From Streptomyces rhizosphaerihabitans (GTDB lineage: Bacteria > Actinomycetota > Actinomycetes > Streptomycetales > Streptomycetaceae): a DNA stretch of 64,000 nt. Made by a program: the position numbers and the translations under genes. This document shows, in pieces, positions 1 to 9,340 of the stretch (its first letter is position 1; every line of letters starts with the position of its first letter). The notes below the pieces were generated by a model. That model ran no database searches. It saw nothing but the letters and a program-made list of their open reading frames with translations, and was not told the DNA's origin. The stretch covers positions 1-64,000 of the forward strand of contig NZ_JAODTZ010000040.1 of NCBI RefSeq assembly GCF_025399795.1, read 5' to 3'.

Positions 1-18
1 CCGTCCGCGTGGCCGTCC

Positions 19-1566
19 TCAGCCCGCGGCGGGTCCCGCCGTACCGGCGAGAGCGTCCAGGTCGCTCTTGCGGACCCTGATCACCAGTGTCGCGGTGATC
101 AGAGCGAGCAGGGCCATCGCCACCGCCGGCACGAAGGCGGTCGAGATGCCGTGGGCGAGCACGTCATGGCCCCAAGGGGCGGGCAGTTGGTGGGTCTTGG
201 TGAACTCCGCCTTCTGCCCGGCCGAGCCGTCCGCCAGGAACTTCGGCATCTGCTGCTTCGCCTCGTCGCGGCTCGCCGCACCGAAGACCGTGGTGAGGAT
301 GGACAGGCCGAGCGAACCGCCCACCTGCTGCGTGACATTGAGCAGACCCGAAGCCGCGCCCGCCTCGTGCTGGGCGACACCGGAGACCGCGGTCACCGTG
401 AGCGTCACGAAGTTCAGGCCCATACCGAAGCCGAACAGCAGCATCGGGCCGAGGACTCCGCCCGCGTACGAGTCGTCGGGGCTGATGAAGGTCAGCCAGC
501 CGAGCCCGAGTGCGACGAGTGTCGAGCCGGTGATCATGAACGGCTTGGGGCCGAGCACCGGCAGGAACCGCTGTGAAAGACCCGCGCCGACCGCGATCGC
601 GACCGTCACCGGAAGGAAGGCCACACCGGCCGAGATCGGGCTGTACCCCAGCACGTTCTGCACGAAGAGCACGATGTAGAAGAACATGCCGAACATCGCC
701 GCGGCGAGGCTCAGCATGATCACATACGTGCCCGAACGGTTGCGGTCGGCGAACATCCTCAGTGGGGTGATGGGCTCCTTCGCCCGTGTCTCGATGACCC
801 CGAAGGCCAGTAGCAGGGCCACGGCCGCGCCGAACGACCCGATCGTGAGGCTGTCCCGCCAGCCGTCCTCGGCGGCGCGGATGAAGCCGTACACCAGGGA
901 CGCCATGCCGGCTGTCGAGGTGAGCGCGCCCGCGATGTCGAAACGTCCTGGGTGGCGCCGGGACTCGTTGATGTACATCGGCGCGAGGACCGCGATCAGG
1001 ATGCCGATGGGTACGTTGACGAAGAGGACCCACCGCCAGTCGAGCCACTCCGTGAGCATGCCTCCGGCGAGCAGACCGATGGCGCCACCACCGGCCGAGA
1101 CCGTCGCGAAGACGGCGAACGCCCGGTTCCGTTCCGGACCTTCGGGGAACGTGGTCGTGATCAGGGCCAGTGACGTCGGCGAAGCGATCGCGCCACCGAC
1201 CCCCTGCAGGGCGCGTGCTGCCAGCAACTGCCAGGGTTCCTGGGCGAGTCCGCCGAGCAGCGAGGCGAAGGTGAACAGCAGGATGCCGGTCATGAAGACC
1301 CGGCGCCGGCCGAGGATGTCACCGGCCCGTGCGCCGAGAAGCAGCAGGCCGCCGAAGGTGAGGGTGTATGAACTGATCACCCATGTCAGGTCGGTCGTAC
1401 TGAAGTCGAGGGCGGCTTGAATGTGCGGGAGCGCGATGTTCACAATCGTCGCGTCGAGTACCACCATGAGTTGGCAGGCCGCGATGACGGTGAGCGCGAT
1501 GCCGGGATGCCCTTCCCGGCGGGCCGCACCTGGCTTGGTGTCCTGAATCAACTGAGAGGTTGTCAC
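19..1566 (-). CDS. MFS multidrug exporter, DHA2 (EmrB/QacA) family
   Basis: This is a 515-residue drug:proton antiporter of the 14-helix DHA2 class, expected in the cytoplasmic membrane. Residues 35-49 (VVLDATIVNIALPHI) carry the typical helix-1 signature. The loop GARAGDILGRRRV at 78-90 is MFS motif A, and hydrophobic segments continue to the C-terminus. The length is normal for the family. The GTG start follows a GGGGGAAG ribosome site at 5-base spacing. It is divergent from a TetR regulator, and two palindromic operators lie between the two genes, so induction by a ligand of that repressor is the likely control. The substrate cannot be told from the sequence. Confidence 0.93.
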   Translation of the reverse strand: MTTSQLIQDTKPGAARREGHPGIALTVIAACQLMVVLDATIVNIALPHIQAALDFSTTDLTWVISSYTLTFGGLLLLGARAGDILGRRRVFMTGILLFTFASLLGGLAQEPWQLLAARALQGVGGAIASPTSLALITTTFPEGPERNRAFAVFATVSAGGGAIGLLAGGMLTEWLDWRWVLFVNVPIGILIAVLAPMYINESRRHPGRFDIAGALTSTAGMASLVYGFIRAAEDGWRDSLTIGSFGAAVALLLAFGVIETRAKEPITPLRMFADRNRSGTYVIMLSLAAAMFGMFFYIVLFVQNVLGYSPISAGVAFLPVTVAIAVGAGLSQRFLPVLGPKPFMITGSTLVALGLGWLTFISPDDSYAGGVLGPMLLFGFGMGLNFVTLTVTAVSGVAQHEAGAASGLLNVTQQVGGSLGLSILTTVFGAASRDEAKQQMPKFLADGSAGQKAEFTKTHQLPAPWGHDVLAHGISTAFVPAVAMALLALITATLVIRVRKSDLDALAGTAGPAAG

Positions 1567-1589
1567 TATGCTTCCCCCACAAGTGCGTT

Positions 1590-1609
1590 AGTGAACGCGC
1601 GCGTTCACT
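1590..1609. promoter_or_regulatory. Palindromic operator 1 (TetR type)
   Basis: AGTGAACGCGCGCGTTCACT is a perfect 20-bp palindrome 24 bp upstream of the exporter start. It shares both half-sites (AGTGAACGC / GCGTTCACT) with a second copy at 1638-1657. Probable binding site of the divergent TetR repressor (inferred). Confidence 0.85.
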
Positions 1610-1637
1610 TTCGCGTCAACGGTAGTGAGTCCCCGTC

Positions 1638-1657
1638 AGTGAACGCAAGCGTTCACT
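1638..1657. promoter_or_regulatory. Palindromic operator 2 (TetR type)
   Basis: AGTGAACGCAAGCGTTCACT has the same half-sites as operator 1, with AA instead of GC at the centre. The two centres are 48 bp apart, so two dimers could bind and control both divergent genes. Confidence 0.85.
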
Positions 1658-1755
1658 GAAGTCGCTGCCCGAAGACGTCAATCCGATCGCCCGTTCCTCC
1701 CGGTGAAAGCCTGAACTCCCCGAATTCCGCTCCCCTGTACGACGGAGACACTCTG

Positions 1756-2379
1756 ATGGTTACTTCGCGTTGGACGGCTGCCCCCGCTCAGGCGCCCTCC
1801 TCGCGCCGGCGCGGTGCCGTGCTCGAGCGCGCGATCCTGGAAGCCGCGCTGGAACAACTCGGCGCGGTCGGCTGGAACGGCCTCACCATGGAGGGCGTGG
1901 CCGCCCGCGCCCAGACCGGCAAGGCCGCGGTCTACCGTCGCTGGCCCTCCAGGGAGGATCTGGTCGCGGACGCGCTCCAGGCCGGGCTGCCGGATCTGAC
2001 GGAGGCCCCCGACCTCGGCACCGTCCGGGAGGATCTGCTGGAAGTGTGCCGACGTGTGCGCGAGGCGATGTTCTCGCCGCCGGGAATCGCGCTTCGCTCA
2101 GTTCTTCACGAATGCGATGTGACGCAGGCTGAACGCTTCAGTCAGGTGATCGTCGGCGGGGTCGTCGAACCCACCCTGCACCTGCTCCGCGAGGTCGTTC
2201 ATCGCGGTATCGAGCGGGGTGAGGTGCGTCCCGACGCCGCGAACTCGTATGTCTTCGACGCCGTCCCGGCGATGATGATGTACCGCTCCAAGGTGTGCGC
2301 GAGTGAATGGAGCGATCTGGATCTCCAGGAGATGATCGACCAGATGATGGTTCCGCTGCTGGGTGTGCGGGTCGGCTGA
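1756..2379 (+). CDS. TetR family transcriptional regulator
   Basis: This 207-residue one-component repressor has an N-terminal TetR helix-turn-helix at about residues 22-68 (TMEGVAARAQTGKAAVYRRW is the core). The larger C-terminal domain should bind ligand and form the dimer. The ATG start has GGAG about 8 bases upstream. It is divergent from a DHA2 exporter and two 20-bp palindromes separate them. That is the standard layout of a locally acting efflux repressor that also represses itself. The ligand is unknown. Confidence 0.92.
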   Translation: MVTSRWTAAPAQAPSSRRRGAVLERAILEAALEQLGAVGWNGLTMEGVAARAQTGKAAVYRRWPSREDLVADALQAGLPDLTEAPDLGTVREDLLEVCRRVREAMFSPPGIALRSVLHECDVTQAERFSQVIVGGVVEPTLHLLREVVHRGIERGEVRPDAANSYVFDAVPAMMMYRSKVCASEWSDLDLQEMIDQMMVPLLGVRVG

Positions 2380-2504
2380 CCGGCGTGTGCGGGTCGCCCG
2401 ACCTGTTTGCGCGGGTCGGTCGACCGGCTCCGGGGCAGGCTCCACGGCGGATCGGGGAACCTGGGTGTCGCGAGGGGTTCCGGGCGGCGTAGTCTGAGGA
2501 CGCC

Positions 2505-3206
2505 ATGCCGTACGAACCCCCCACCCACACCGTCGAGCGCTCCCTCCGCGCCACGACCGGAGCGAAGGTCATTGCCGGCGTCGACGAGGTGGGACGCGGT
2601 GCCTGGGCCGGCCCCGTCACCGTCTGCGCCGCCGTCACCGGACTGCGCCGCCCGCCCGAAGGGCTCACCGACTCCAAGCTCCTGACCGTCAAGCGCCGGA
2701 CCGCGCTCGCCGTGGAGTTGGAGAAATGGGTGACGGCGTACGCCCTCGGGCACGCCTCCCCCGAGGAGATCGACCAGCTGGGCATGACGGCTGCTCTGCG
2801 CCTCGCGGCGGTACGCGCGCTGGAGACCTTGCCGGTCCGCCCCGACGCGGTCATCCTCGACGGGAAGCACGACTATCTCGGCGCTCCCTGGCGGGTCCGT
2901 ACGGTGATCAAGGGCGACCAGTCCTGCGTCGCCGTCGCGGCGGCCTCGGTGATCGCCAAGGTTCAGCGCGACAAAATGATGGCCGAACTGGGCATCTACC
3001 ATGCAGACTTCGGCTTTGCGGCCAACGCCGGGTACCCGTCGCCGGTCCACAAAGCCGCGCTGGAGGAGCGGGGGCCCACCCCGTACCACCGGTTGTCGTG
3101 GGCGTATCTTGATGCGCTGCCCCAGTGGCGGCACCTCAAGAAAGCCCGCAGCTGGGCGGACGGGAACGTTCCGGAGATCGAGGGTCAGCTCGGCTTCGAC
3201 TTCTGA
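2505..3206 (+). CDS. rnhB: Ribonuclease HII
   Basis: RNase HII (233 residues) cuts RNA in RNA-DNA hybrids and excises single ribonucleotides from genomic DNA. The metal-binding acidic residues are visible: D27 and E28 in the DEVGRG motif, D119 in ILDGKHDY, and D138 in the KGD motif. The SVIAKVQRD helix follows at 148-156, and a GYPSPVH segment matches the conserved GYxxxxH region. Length fits the family with a short N-terminal extension. It lies downstream of the TetR gene after a 125-bp gap and appears to be a separate unit. Confidence 0.95.
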   Translation: MPYEPPTHTVERSLRATTGAKVIAGVDEVGRGAWAGPVTVCAAVTGLRRPPEGLTDSKLLTVKRRTALAVELEKWVTAYALGHASPEEIDQLGMTAALRLAAVRALETLPVRPDAVILDGKHDYLGAPWRVRTVIKGDQSCVAVAAASVIAKVQRDKMMAELGIYHADFGFAANAGYPSPVHKAALEERGPTPYHRLSWAYLDALPQWRHLKKARSWADGNVPEIEGQLGFDF

Positions 3207-3257
3207 CGATTCCGTTCTCGCTCATGTGCCACCCGCCGAGGCGAGTCGCACCGGCGT

Positions 3258-3271
3258 TTGATAGATATCAA
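3258..3271. promoter_or_regulatory. AT-rich palindrome TTGATAGATATCAA at a gene start
   Basis: TTGATA and TATCAA are perfect 6-base arms around GA. The element ends three bases before the ATG of the next gene. It also contains TAGATA, which sits where a -10 hexamer of a leaderless transcript would be. No clear -35 is seen. Operator, promoter or both (inferred). Confidence 0.45.
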
Positions 3272-3274
3272 CTC

Positions 3275-3895
3275 ATGCCTCTCCTTCCCGAGGAGTCTCA
3301 GATTCACGAGAGTGCCCAGGGTCCCCGCGTCACTCCGGCCAGTGGCCGTACCGCGCCGACCCCTCGCCCCGTACCCGGTCCCCGTCCCGCGGCTCCGCCG
3401 CGTCCCGGCCGTCCGGGTCCTGTCCGGCCGATGCCGGCCCAACGCACCCCGCGCGAGCCGCTCGTGGCCACGCCGGGGCCGTCCGTCAAGGCGGCCGCAC
3501 CCGCTGCCGCCACCCCGCAGATCCAGCTTGTCCCGGCCTCGGCCGAGGGCGCGCTGGACGCCGCCGAAGAAGCCGTCGACCTGCTGCTGGAATCGGGCCG
3601 TGCTCCCGGTGAGGTGCTGGTGATCACCACCGGCGATCCGCACCCGTGGGCCGCGCACGAACTCTCCTTCGGCGAGGCCGCGTACTGGGCGCAGCACGAC
3701 GCCGGCGACGATGTCTTCTACGCCGACGCCGCTGCCGCGCGCCGGGCCGCATCCCGGCCCGTGGTCGTGGTCGCGGTCAACGGTGGTTCCGGCGAGGCCG
3801 CCGCCATCACCCTGGCCCTCGGCCGGGCCGGTGCCCTGCTGATCGTCTGCGGCGACCCGCAGCAGATCAACTCGGTCCTGGCCGCAGGCGTCTGA
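3275..3895 (+). CDS. Conserved hypothetical protein with Pro-rich N-terminus
   Basis: I do not recognise a named family for this 206-residue protein. Residues 1-75 are rich in Pro, Ala and Arg and probably disordered. The rest looks like a compact alpha/beta domain with alternating strands such as EVLVITTGDP, RPVVVVAVNGG and GALLIVCGDPQQ. The last segment resembles a strand-loop of nucleotide-binding folds, but there is no Walker A motif. The chosen ATG is the first in frame after the RNase HII stop; no ribosome site precedes it and a -10-like TAGATA lies 7 bases upstream, so translation may be leaderless. A strong hairpin follows the stop. Confidence 0.7.
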   Translation: MPLLPEESQIHESAQGPRVTPASGRTAPTPRPVPGPRPAAPPRPGRPGPVRPMPAQRTPREPLVATPGPSVKAAAPAAATPQIQLVPASAEGALDAAEEAVDLLLESGRAPGEVLVITTGDPHPWAAHELSFGEAAYWAQHDAGDDVFYADAAAARRAASRPVVVVAVNGGSGEAAAITLALGRAGALLIVCGDPQQINSVLAAGV

Positions 3896-3924
3896 GCGCG
3901 TTCCGGACCCGGTCCGGAACGCGC
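3896..3924 (+). terminator. Intrinsic-type hairpin terminator
   Basis: A 14-bp perfect inverted repeat (GCGCGTTCCGGACC / GGTCCGGAACGCGC) starts right at the preceding stop codon. A second shorter hairpin, GGTGCCGCC / GGCGGCACC, follows at 3942-3961. Confidence 0.8.
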
Positions 3925-4378
3925 CCGGCGGGACGCTGAGGGTGCCGCCACGGCGGCACCTGCACGGCGGTCGCTTCGGCGTACCCGTAATGCGTGCACG
4001 CTCGCAGACGTTCTGTCTGCCACTCGTTCGTGTGGTGCGAGGTGGCGTGTTGCGCGCTTGTCCTTCGCCTGCGGAATTCCCTGCTCCGGTGGGTGCCACG
4101 GGCGGAGATCGACTTCCTTCCGTGCCCGCTTTCCGCGTCCGCCGCCTGGTCCTGGCACGACATCGGCGCGTCGCCTGGCGAGCGCGTGTCCACCGGGCGT
4201 GCGCGCCGTGCCCGGCGGGCGCCCGCTGATGACCGGAGCCTGGGCACGCCCCACACCCGAGCTTCGCGTCCGTGGCATACCTATGCCTGAGTCGTACGGT
4301 CCCGCGGTGGACCACCGGACGTGCGCGGCCCGCCTTCCCCCCCCGGGGCGGGCCGGTGCCTCGCGACTCGTCCGCTTG
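3925..4378. other. Intergenic region, no gene found
   Basis: Apart from the second hairpin at 3942-3961 and a small inverted repeat (GCAGAC / GTCTGC, about 4004-4020), I see no supported gene. Both neighbouring genes end here, so it is a convergent gap. ORFs crossing it lack a ribosome site and Streptomyces-like codon bias. Confidence 0.5.
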
Positions 4379-5011
4379 TCAGCGCGCGGCTGCCCGGCGC
4401 ATGACCTCCGACGCGACGCCTCCCGTACGGGGCAGCGGCGGCAGCACCTCGCCCACGAAGAACTCCGGCGGTGAGTCGGAGTTGGGGCGGCGTCCGCCGC
4501 GGCCCTCGCCGAGGACCTGCCAGCCGTCACGTGTCAGGGTGATGTACGCCCCGCACCGCAGACCGTGGAGTGTGCAGGCATCCCGCAGCCCCCACATCCA
4601 GGCCCCGTCCTCCTCCGTCCAGCGCGCGTCGCCGTCCCGGCAGTACAGCAGCACGGCCGTGCGCGCGGGAGAGCGGCGCCGCAGGTCGTGCGGGATGACC
4701 CGGCGCAGCTGCGCGAGCAGCGCGTTGCGGAACATCCAGCCGTCGGCCGGTGCCGAACGCCGCGTGAAGGAGGCGCTCGCCATCAGCCGCTCGTCGTGGT
4801 CGAGCACCGCGACGACCGCGGTCGACGGTCTTGGCCGGTGCCGAGCGTGGAGGCCGCTCACGACCTCTCGGGGATCGCGCAGAAGCGGAATTCCGGCCGA
4901 GGCCCATTCGGCGGGTTCCAGCATGCGGGTCAGTGGATTGGTGGAAGCGGCGGACAGGTCGGGAGACGTCGACATGGATGCCGCCGAGGACGGAGCGAAT
5001 CCGAAGGTCAC
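4379..5011 (-). CDS. Conserved hypothetical protein next to recQ
   Basis: This 210-residue protein is not one I can name. It lacks a signal peptide and membrane segments. It contains Trp- and Arg-rich stretches (for example RDGDARWTEEDGAWMWGLRD at about 126-145) and ends in a basic helix. The GTG start at 5011 is preferred because AAGGGAGG lies just upstream; an internal ATG at 4975 (residue 13) is possible but has no ribosome site. It is downstream of recQ on the same strand with a 225-bp gap. A role with the helicase is only a guess from position. Confidence 0.75.
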   Translation of the reverse strand: MTFGFAPSSAASMSTSPDLSAASTNPLTRMLEPAEWASAGIPLLRDPREVVSGLHARHRPRPSTAVVAVLDHDERLMASASFTRRSAPADGWMFRNALLAQLRRVIPHDLRRRSPARTAVLLYCRDGDARWTEEDGAWMWGLRDACTLHGLRCGAYITLTRDGWQVLGEGRGGRRPNSDSPPEFFVGEVLPPLPRTGGVASEVMRRAAAR

Positions 5012-5236
5012 GGTCCTCCCTTCGGCTACGTGCCCATACGGTGGGCGGGGGTCGGACTTGGGGGAATGGCACGCCGCAGCGGAGCCCTACCGGACCACGG
5101 GCGAACCGTGCGGGGAGCGGACCTCAATTCTTCCTGTCGAATTGGGTTGCGGCAACGAGCAATTGGGGCCACAGACCGTTTTCAGGCGATTAGCGTCCTA
5201 TATACCTGCCCGGTGTTTCGAATCGCGACACGCGAG

Positions 5237-7441
5237 TCACGCTTGTACGGCGAGGACCAGCGGCAACACTGCCTGGGCGCCCGCTCTGCGAAGCATCCGC
5301 GATGCCACCGCCAGCGTCCAGCCCGTCTCCGTGGCATCGTCCACCAGCAGCACCGGACCATCCGCTTCCTTCAAGGCTTCGGCCAGCTGCGGCGGCACGG
5401 TCAGGGCCCCGTCCAGCGCCTTCAGCCGCTGAGCGCTGTTGCTCCGGGCGATGTGCGCCGGCTCGCCGACGTACTCCACGGAACCCAGCAGCGGCAGGCG
5501 GCCGATTTCGGCGATCCGCGCACCGAGCGACTGGATCAGCTGCGGCCGCGAGCGCGAGGCGATGGTCACCACGCCGGCCGGGCGCGGCTGCGCGTCGGGC
5601 TGCCCGGAGGCCCAGCCGCCGGGGCCCTTCGCCCAGTCGGCCAGGACGCCGACCACGGCCTTGGCGACATCGTCCGGAACGGGCCCGTCCGGGGCCTGCG
5701 GGGCGAGTATCGGCCGCAGCCTGTTTCCCCATCCGATGTCCGAGAGGCGTCCCAGGGCGCGCCCCGGAGCGGCCTGTTCGCCGGCCGGGATGCGTCCCTT
5801 CAGCTCGACGCCGACCGCCGCCAGCCCGGTCGGCCACATCTTGCGGGGCTCGACGTCGACGCCCGCGCGGCCGAGCTCGCCGTTCGCCGCGTCCAGCGCG
5901 GCGGGGGACACGGCCGTCTGGAACCGGCCGCCTGCACAGTTGTCGCAACGCCCGCACGGCGCGGCTCCCTCGTCGTCCAGCTGCCGTCGCAGGAACTCCA
6001 TACGGCAGCCGGTCGTCGACACGTAGTCCCGCATCGCCTGCTGTTCCGTCGCCCGCTGCTTGGCGACCCAGGCGTAGCGCTCGGTGTCGTACGTCCAGGG
6101 CGAGCCCGTGGAGATCCAGCCGCCCTTGACCCGGTGCACGGCTCCGTCGACGTCGAGCACCTTGAGCATGGTCTCCAGGCGGGATCTGCGCAGGTCCACC
6201 AGTGGTTCCAGTGCGGGCAGGGAGAGCGGGCGCTCGGCGCGGGCCAGCACGTCCAGGGTGCGTCGCACCTGCTCCTCCGGGGGGAAGGCGATCGAGGCGA
6301 AGTACTCCCAGATCGCCTGGTCCTCCTTGCCCGGCAGGAGCAGCACCTCGGCATGCTCCACACCGCGGCCCGCGCGTCCCACCTGTTGGTAGTAGGCGAT
6401 CGGGGAGGAAGGGGAGCCCAGGTGCACCACGAAGCCCAGGTCGGGCTTGTCGAAGCCCATGCCCAGTGCCGACGTTGCGATCAGAGCTTTGACGCGGTTG
6501 GCGAGCAGGTCCTCCTCGGCCTGCTGGCGGTCCGCGTTCTCCGTCTTCCCGGTATAGGCCTCCACGGTGTACCCGCTCTGGCGCAGGAACGCCGTGACTT
6601 CCTCGGCCGCGGCCACGGTGAGCGTGTAGATGATGCCGGAGCCCGGCAGGTCGTTCAGATGCTCGGCCAGCCAGGCCATCCGGTGCGCGGCGTCCGGCAG
6701 CCGCAGCACGCCGAGGCTCAGGCTCTCCCGGTCCAGCGGGCCGCGCAGGACCAGCGCGTCGGTGCTGACTCCGGTGCCCAGCTGTTCGGCGACATCGGCC
6801 GTCACGCGGGCGTTGGCCGTCGCGGTGGTGGCCAGCACCGGGGTGTCGGGCGGGAGGTCGGCGAGCATGGTGCGCAGGCGGCGGTAGTCCGGCCGGAAAT
6901 CGTGGCCCCAGTCGGAGATGCAGTGCGCCTCGTCCACGACCAGGAGGCCGGTGGCCGCGGCCAGTTTCGGTAGCACCTGGTCGCGGAAGTCGGGATTGTT
7001 CAGCCTCTCCGGACTCACCAGGAGGACGTCGACCTCGCTCGCCGCCACCTCGGCCTGGATGGTCTCCCAGTCCTCCGTGTTGGAGGAGTTGATCGTCCGC
7101 GCGCGGATTCCGGCTCGGGCCGCAGCCTCCACCTGGTTGCGCATCAGCGCGAGCAGCGGTGAGACGATCACCGTGGGCCCGGCGCCCAGCTCGCGCAGCA
7201 GTGCGGTGGCGACGAAGTACACCGCGGACTTGCCCCAGCCGGTGCGCTGCACGACCAGCGCTCTGCGCTTGTCGGCCACGAGCGCCTCGATGGCGCGCCA
7301 CTGGTCCTCGCGCAGCCGCGCCTCGCCCGCCCGGGCGCCGACCAGACGGGCCAGGACGGCATCGGCCGCGGCCCGGAGGTCTCCGCGGGCGGTGTCGTGT
7401 GCGTGGTCAGTGGCTGTGGGTCGCGGGTCTTCGTTGGTCAT
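5237..7441 (-). CDS. RecQ-family ATP-dependent DNA helicase with phosphoribosyltransferase-like C-terminus
   Basis: This 734-residue protein has a full superfamily 2 helicase core: GWGKS at 68-72 (motif I), DEAH at 170-173 (motif II), ATTATAN at 204-210 (motif III) and QQVGRAGRG at 342-350 (motif VI). A RecQ zinc site follows with Cys 479, 496, 499 and 502. The last 125 residues are unusual: VLLVDDATETGWT at 697-709 matches the PRPP-binding signature of ComF/type I phosphoribosyltransferases. The ATG at 7441 is the sensible start. The reading frame stays open far upstream, but that part runs antisense to the DUF4192 gene. Probable role: 3'-5' unwinding in recombination or repair (family knowledge). 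Confidence 0.9.
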   Translation of the reverse strand: MTNEDPRPTATDHAHDTARGDLRAAADAVLARLVGARAGEARLREDQWRAIEALVADKRRALVVQRTGWGKSAVYFVATALLRELGAGPTVIVSPLLALMRNQVEAAARAGIRARTINSSNTEDWETIQAEVAASEVDVLLVSPERLNNPDFRDQVLPKLAAATGLLVVDEAHCISDWGHDFRPDYRRLRTMLADLPPDTPVLATTATANARVTADVAEQLGTGVSTDALVLRGPLDRESLSLGVLRLPDAAHRMAWLAEHLNDLPGSGIIYTLTVAAAEEVTAFLRQSGYTVEAYTGKTENADRQQAEEDLLANRVKALIATSALGMGFDKPDLGFVVHLGSPSSPIAYYQQVGRAGRGVEHAEVLLLPGKEDQAIWEYFASIAFPPEEQVRRTLDVLARAERPLSLPALEPLVDLRRSRLETMLKVLDVDGAVHRVKGGWISTGSPWTYDTERYAWVAKQRATEQQAMRDYVSTTGCRMEFLRRQLDDEGAAPCGRCDNCAGGRFQTAVSPAALDAANGELGRAGVDVEPRKMWPTGLAAVGVELKGRIPAGEQAAPGRALGRLSDIGWGNRLRPILAPQAPDGPVPDDVAKAVVGVLADWAKGPGGWASGQPDAQPRPAGVVTIASRSRPQLIQSLGARIAEIGRLPLLGSVEYVGEPAHIARSNSAQRLKALDGALTVPPQLAEALKEADGPVLLVDDATETGWTLAVASRMLRRAGAQAVLPLVLAVQA

Positions 7442-7573
7442 GGCTCCATGCAACCCGATGGGTCTGACATAGCGCGAACGAGCCGTCGAGCTGTGGACAA
7501 CTTCTGTCGTGATCATGGTGACGGTTATCCACAGGCTCAACCGGAATCTTGCGATCCGCGGGATGGTCACCGC

Positions 7574-9340
7574 ATGACGAATCACGACGAAGCGACCGGC
7601 ACGTCCGGCGACGAGAACATCAGCGCGGTCGGTGGATGCGGCTGGAACGCCGGGTGCGACCGATCCGGTGACGCAGGCGATCACAGCGACCGGAGCGGTC
7701 CGGGCGCCCACGCCGACGACGGGTGGGACGGTCGGAGCGGCGGACCGGGCGACGGATGGGACGGCCCGGGCGGCCGGCCCGGACGCGAGGGGCGGGACCA
7801 ATCGGGCCGGCAGGCCGACCCGGAGATCCCTGAAGGTGCGGCCATTCCCGGCGGGCTGCACCACGGGGGCGGCGTGGGCCGTGCCGGCGAAGACCACCAT
7901 GCGGGCCTCGCGAGCCTCCCGGGTGGGGAGCATCAGGTGACTCTCCGTACCCCGGCAGAGCTGGCCGACGCGCTGCCCTATCTCCTCGGGTACCGCCCCG
8001 AGGACAGCGTCGTCCTGGTCGCCCTGCACGACGGGGAGCGGCGCGGCCGGTTCGGCGGCCGGGCCCGCCTCGGCATCCCCGGCCACGCGGAGGACTGGCC
8101 GTCCGTCTCCGATCAGCTGGCACAAGGGCTGGTGAAAGGGAGCGAGCGCCGAGGCGCCCGCCCCGAGAGCATGGTCGCGTACCTCTGTCAGGAACCGGGC
8201 AGTGGCGAATCGGGGCGCGAGGTGATGGAGCGTCTGCGGCCGCTCGCGCAACTGCTGCGGACGGCCTGTGGACGCCTCGACGTTCCGGTGATCGAGGCTC
8301 TCTGCATCTCCGACGGCCGCTTCTGGTCGTACACCTGTCCGGGACAGGGGTGCTGTCCGGTCGAAGGCACGTCGATGGGGCTCCCGGGGACGTCCGTCCT
8401 CGCCGCCGCCGCGACGTACGCGGGCCTTCAGGTGCGCGGATCCCTGAAGGACCTGACAGCCAGGCTCCTTCCCTGGGAGTCCACCGCCGCGCTGGGCCAG
8501 GAGGTGGCGCTGGACACGGCCAGCATGGCCCTCGTACCGAGGATCCTGGGGGACGACAGCCGGGCGGAGGTTGCCGAGGAAGCCCTCGCGCTGGCCCGGC
8601 GGATCAGGGACCGGCTCGCAGCCGCCCCCGCCGTGTCCGGCATGCGTCCGTCGGACCTGCGCGACGACGGACTCCTGGAGAACGACGAGGCCGCCACATT
8701 GATCCTCGGTCTCCAGGACCGCACGACCCGTGACCGTGCCGCCCAGTGGATGGAGGGCGACGAGGCCGCCCCGGCGCTCCGCCTGTGGCGAGCCCTGGCC
8801 CGCCGGTGTGTCGGTCCCTACCGCGAGCACGCCGCGGCACCCCTCACCCTCGCGGGGTGGGTCGCCTGGTCCATGGGCGACGAACTGGAGGCACGAGAAG
8901 CCCTCGCCATGGCCCTCGGGGCCGATCCCGACTATCTGTTCGCCCGCCTTCTCCACCAGGCGTGCAATGAGGGCTTGGACCCGGAATCCGTCCGGCGCTG
9001 CCTGCGCGCGGAGCGTACAGACGGTGGCTCGGCGGACGCGGAGCAGCCGACCGATTCCGCCGCACCGCTTCCGGTGGCCGACCCGGCGAGCTCCGCCGAC
9101 GCGCCGGACACAACACCCTCGACACCTGCCACTCGGCGCCGCCGCAGGCCCCGTCCGGCCGCGAACGGCGGAGGCCGACCGGGCCGACGCGGCCCCGGGA
9201 CCGCGAGTGCCCATGGTCACCGCCCGCCCGGCGATGCCTCGCCGGGCGGTGACGTGCCGGGGCGCGCGGCTGACAGGGCGGACGGCCGGCTGCGCGCGCG
9301 GGGTGACAGCGGTCGGCGAGGTGCGGGGGAGGACGGGTGA
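7574..9340 (+). CDS. DUF4192 domain protein
   Basis: This 588-residue protein has a DUF4192 domain that begins near residue 124. Its first strand-helix unit (TLRTPAELADALPYLLGYRP, then EDSVVLVALHDGERRGRF) is the family signature, and the domain continues to about residue 500. The first 120 residues are a Gly/Asp/Arg-rich low-complexity stretch and the last 90 are Pro/Arg/Gly-rich; both are probably disordered. The function of DUF4192 is not known. The gene is divergent from recQ with a 132-bp gap, so they may share a promoter region. The ATG at 7574 was chosen because coding character starts there. Confidence 0.82.
   Translation: MTNHDEATGTSGDENISAVGGCGWNAGCDRSGDAGDHSDRSGPGAHADDGWDGRSGGPGDGWDGPGGRPGREGRDQSGRQADPEIPEGAAIPGGLHHGGGVGRAGEDHHAGLASLPGGEHQVTLRTPAELADALPYLLGYRPEDSVVLVALHDGERRGRFGGRARLGIPGHAEDWPSVSDQLAQGLVKGSERRGARPESMVAYLCQEPGSGESGREVMERLRPLAQLLRTACGRLDVPVIEALCISDGRFWSYTCPGQGCCPVEGTSMGLPGTSVLAAAATYAGLQVRGSLKDLTARLLPWESTAALGQEVALDTASMALVPRILGDDSRAEVAEEALALARRIRDRLAAAPAVSGMRPSDLRDDGLLENDEAATLILGLQDRTTRDRAAQWMEGDEAAPALRLWRALARRCVGPYREHAAAPLTLAGWVAWSMGDELEAREALAMALGADPDYLFARLLHQACNEGLDPESVRRCLRAERTDGGSADAEQPTDSAAPLPVADPASSADAPDTTPSTPATRRRRRPRPAANGGGRPGRRGPGTASAHGHRPPGDASPGGDVPGRAADRADGRLRARGDSGRRGAGEDG

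Noticed and set aside
4272..6973. Long plus-strand frames across 4.3-7.0 kb
   Set aside because: They are antisense to the small hypothetical gene and recQ and have Arg-rich, low-complexity translations.
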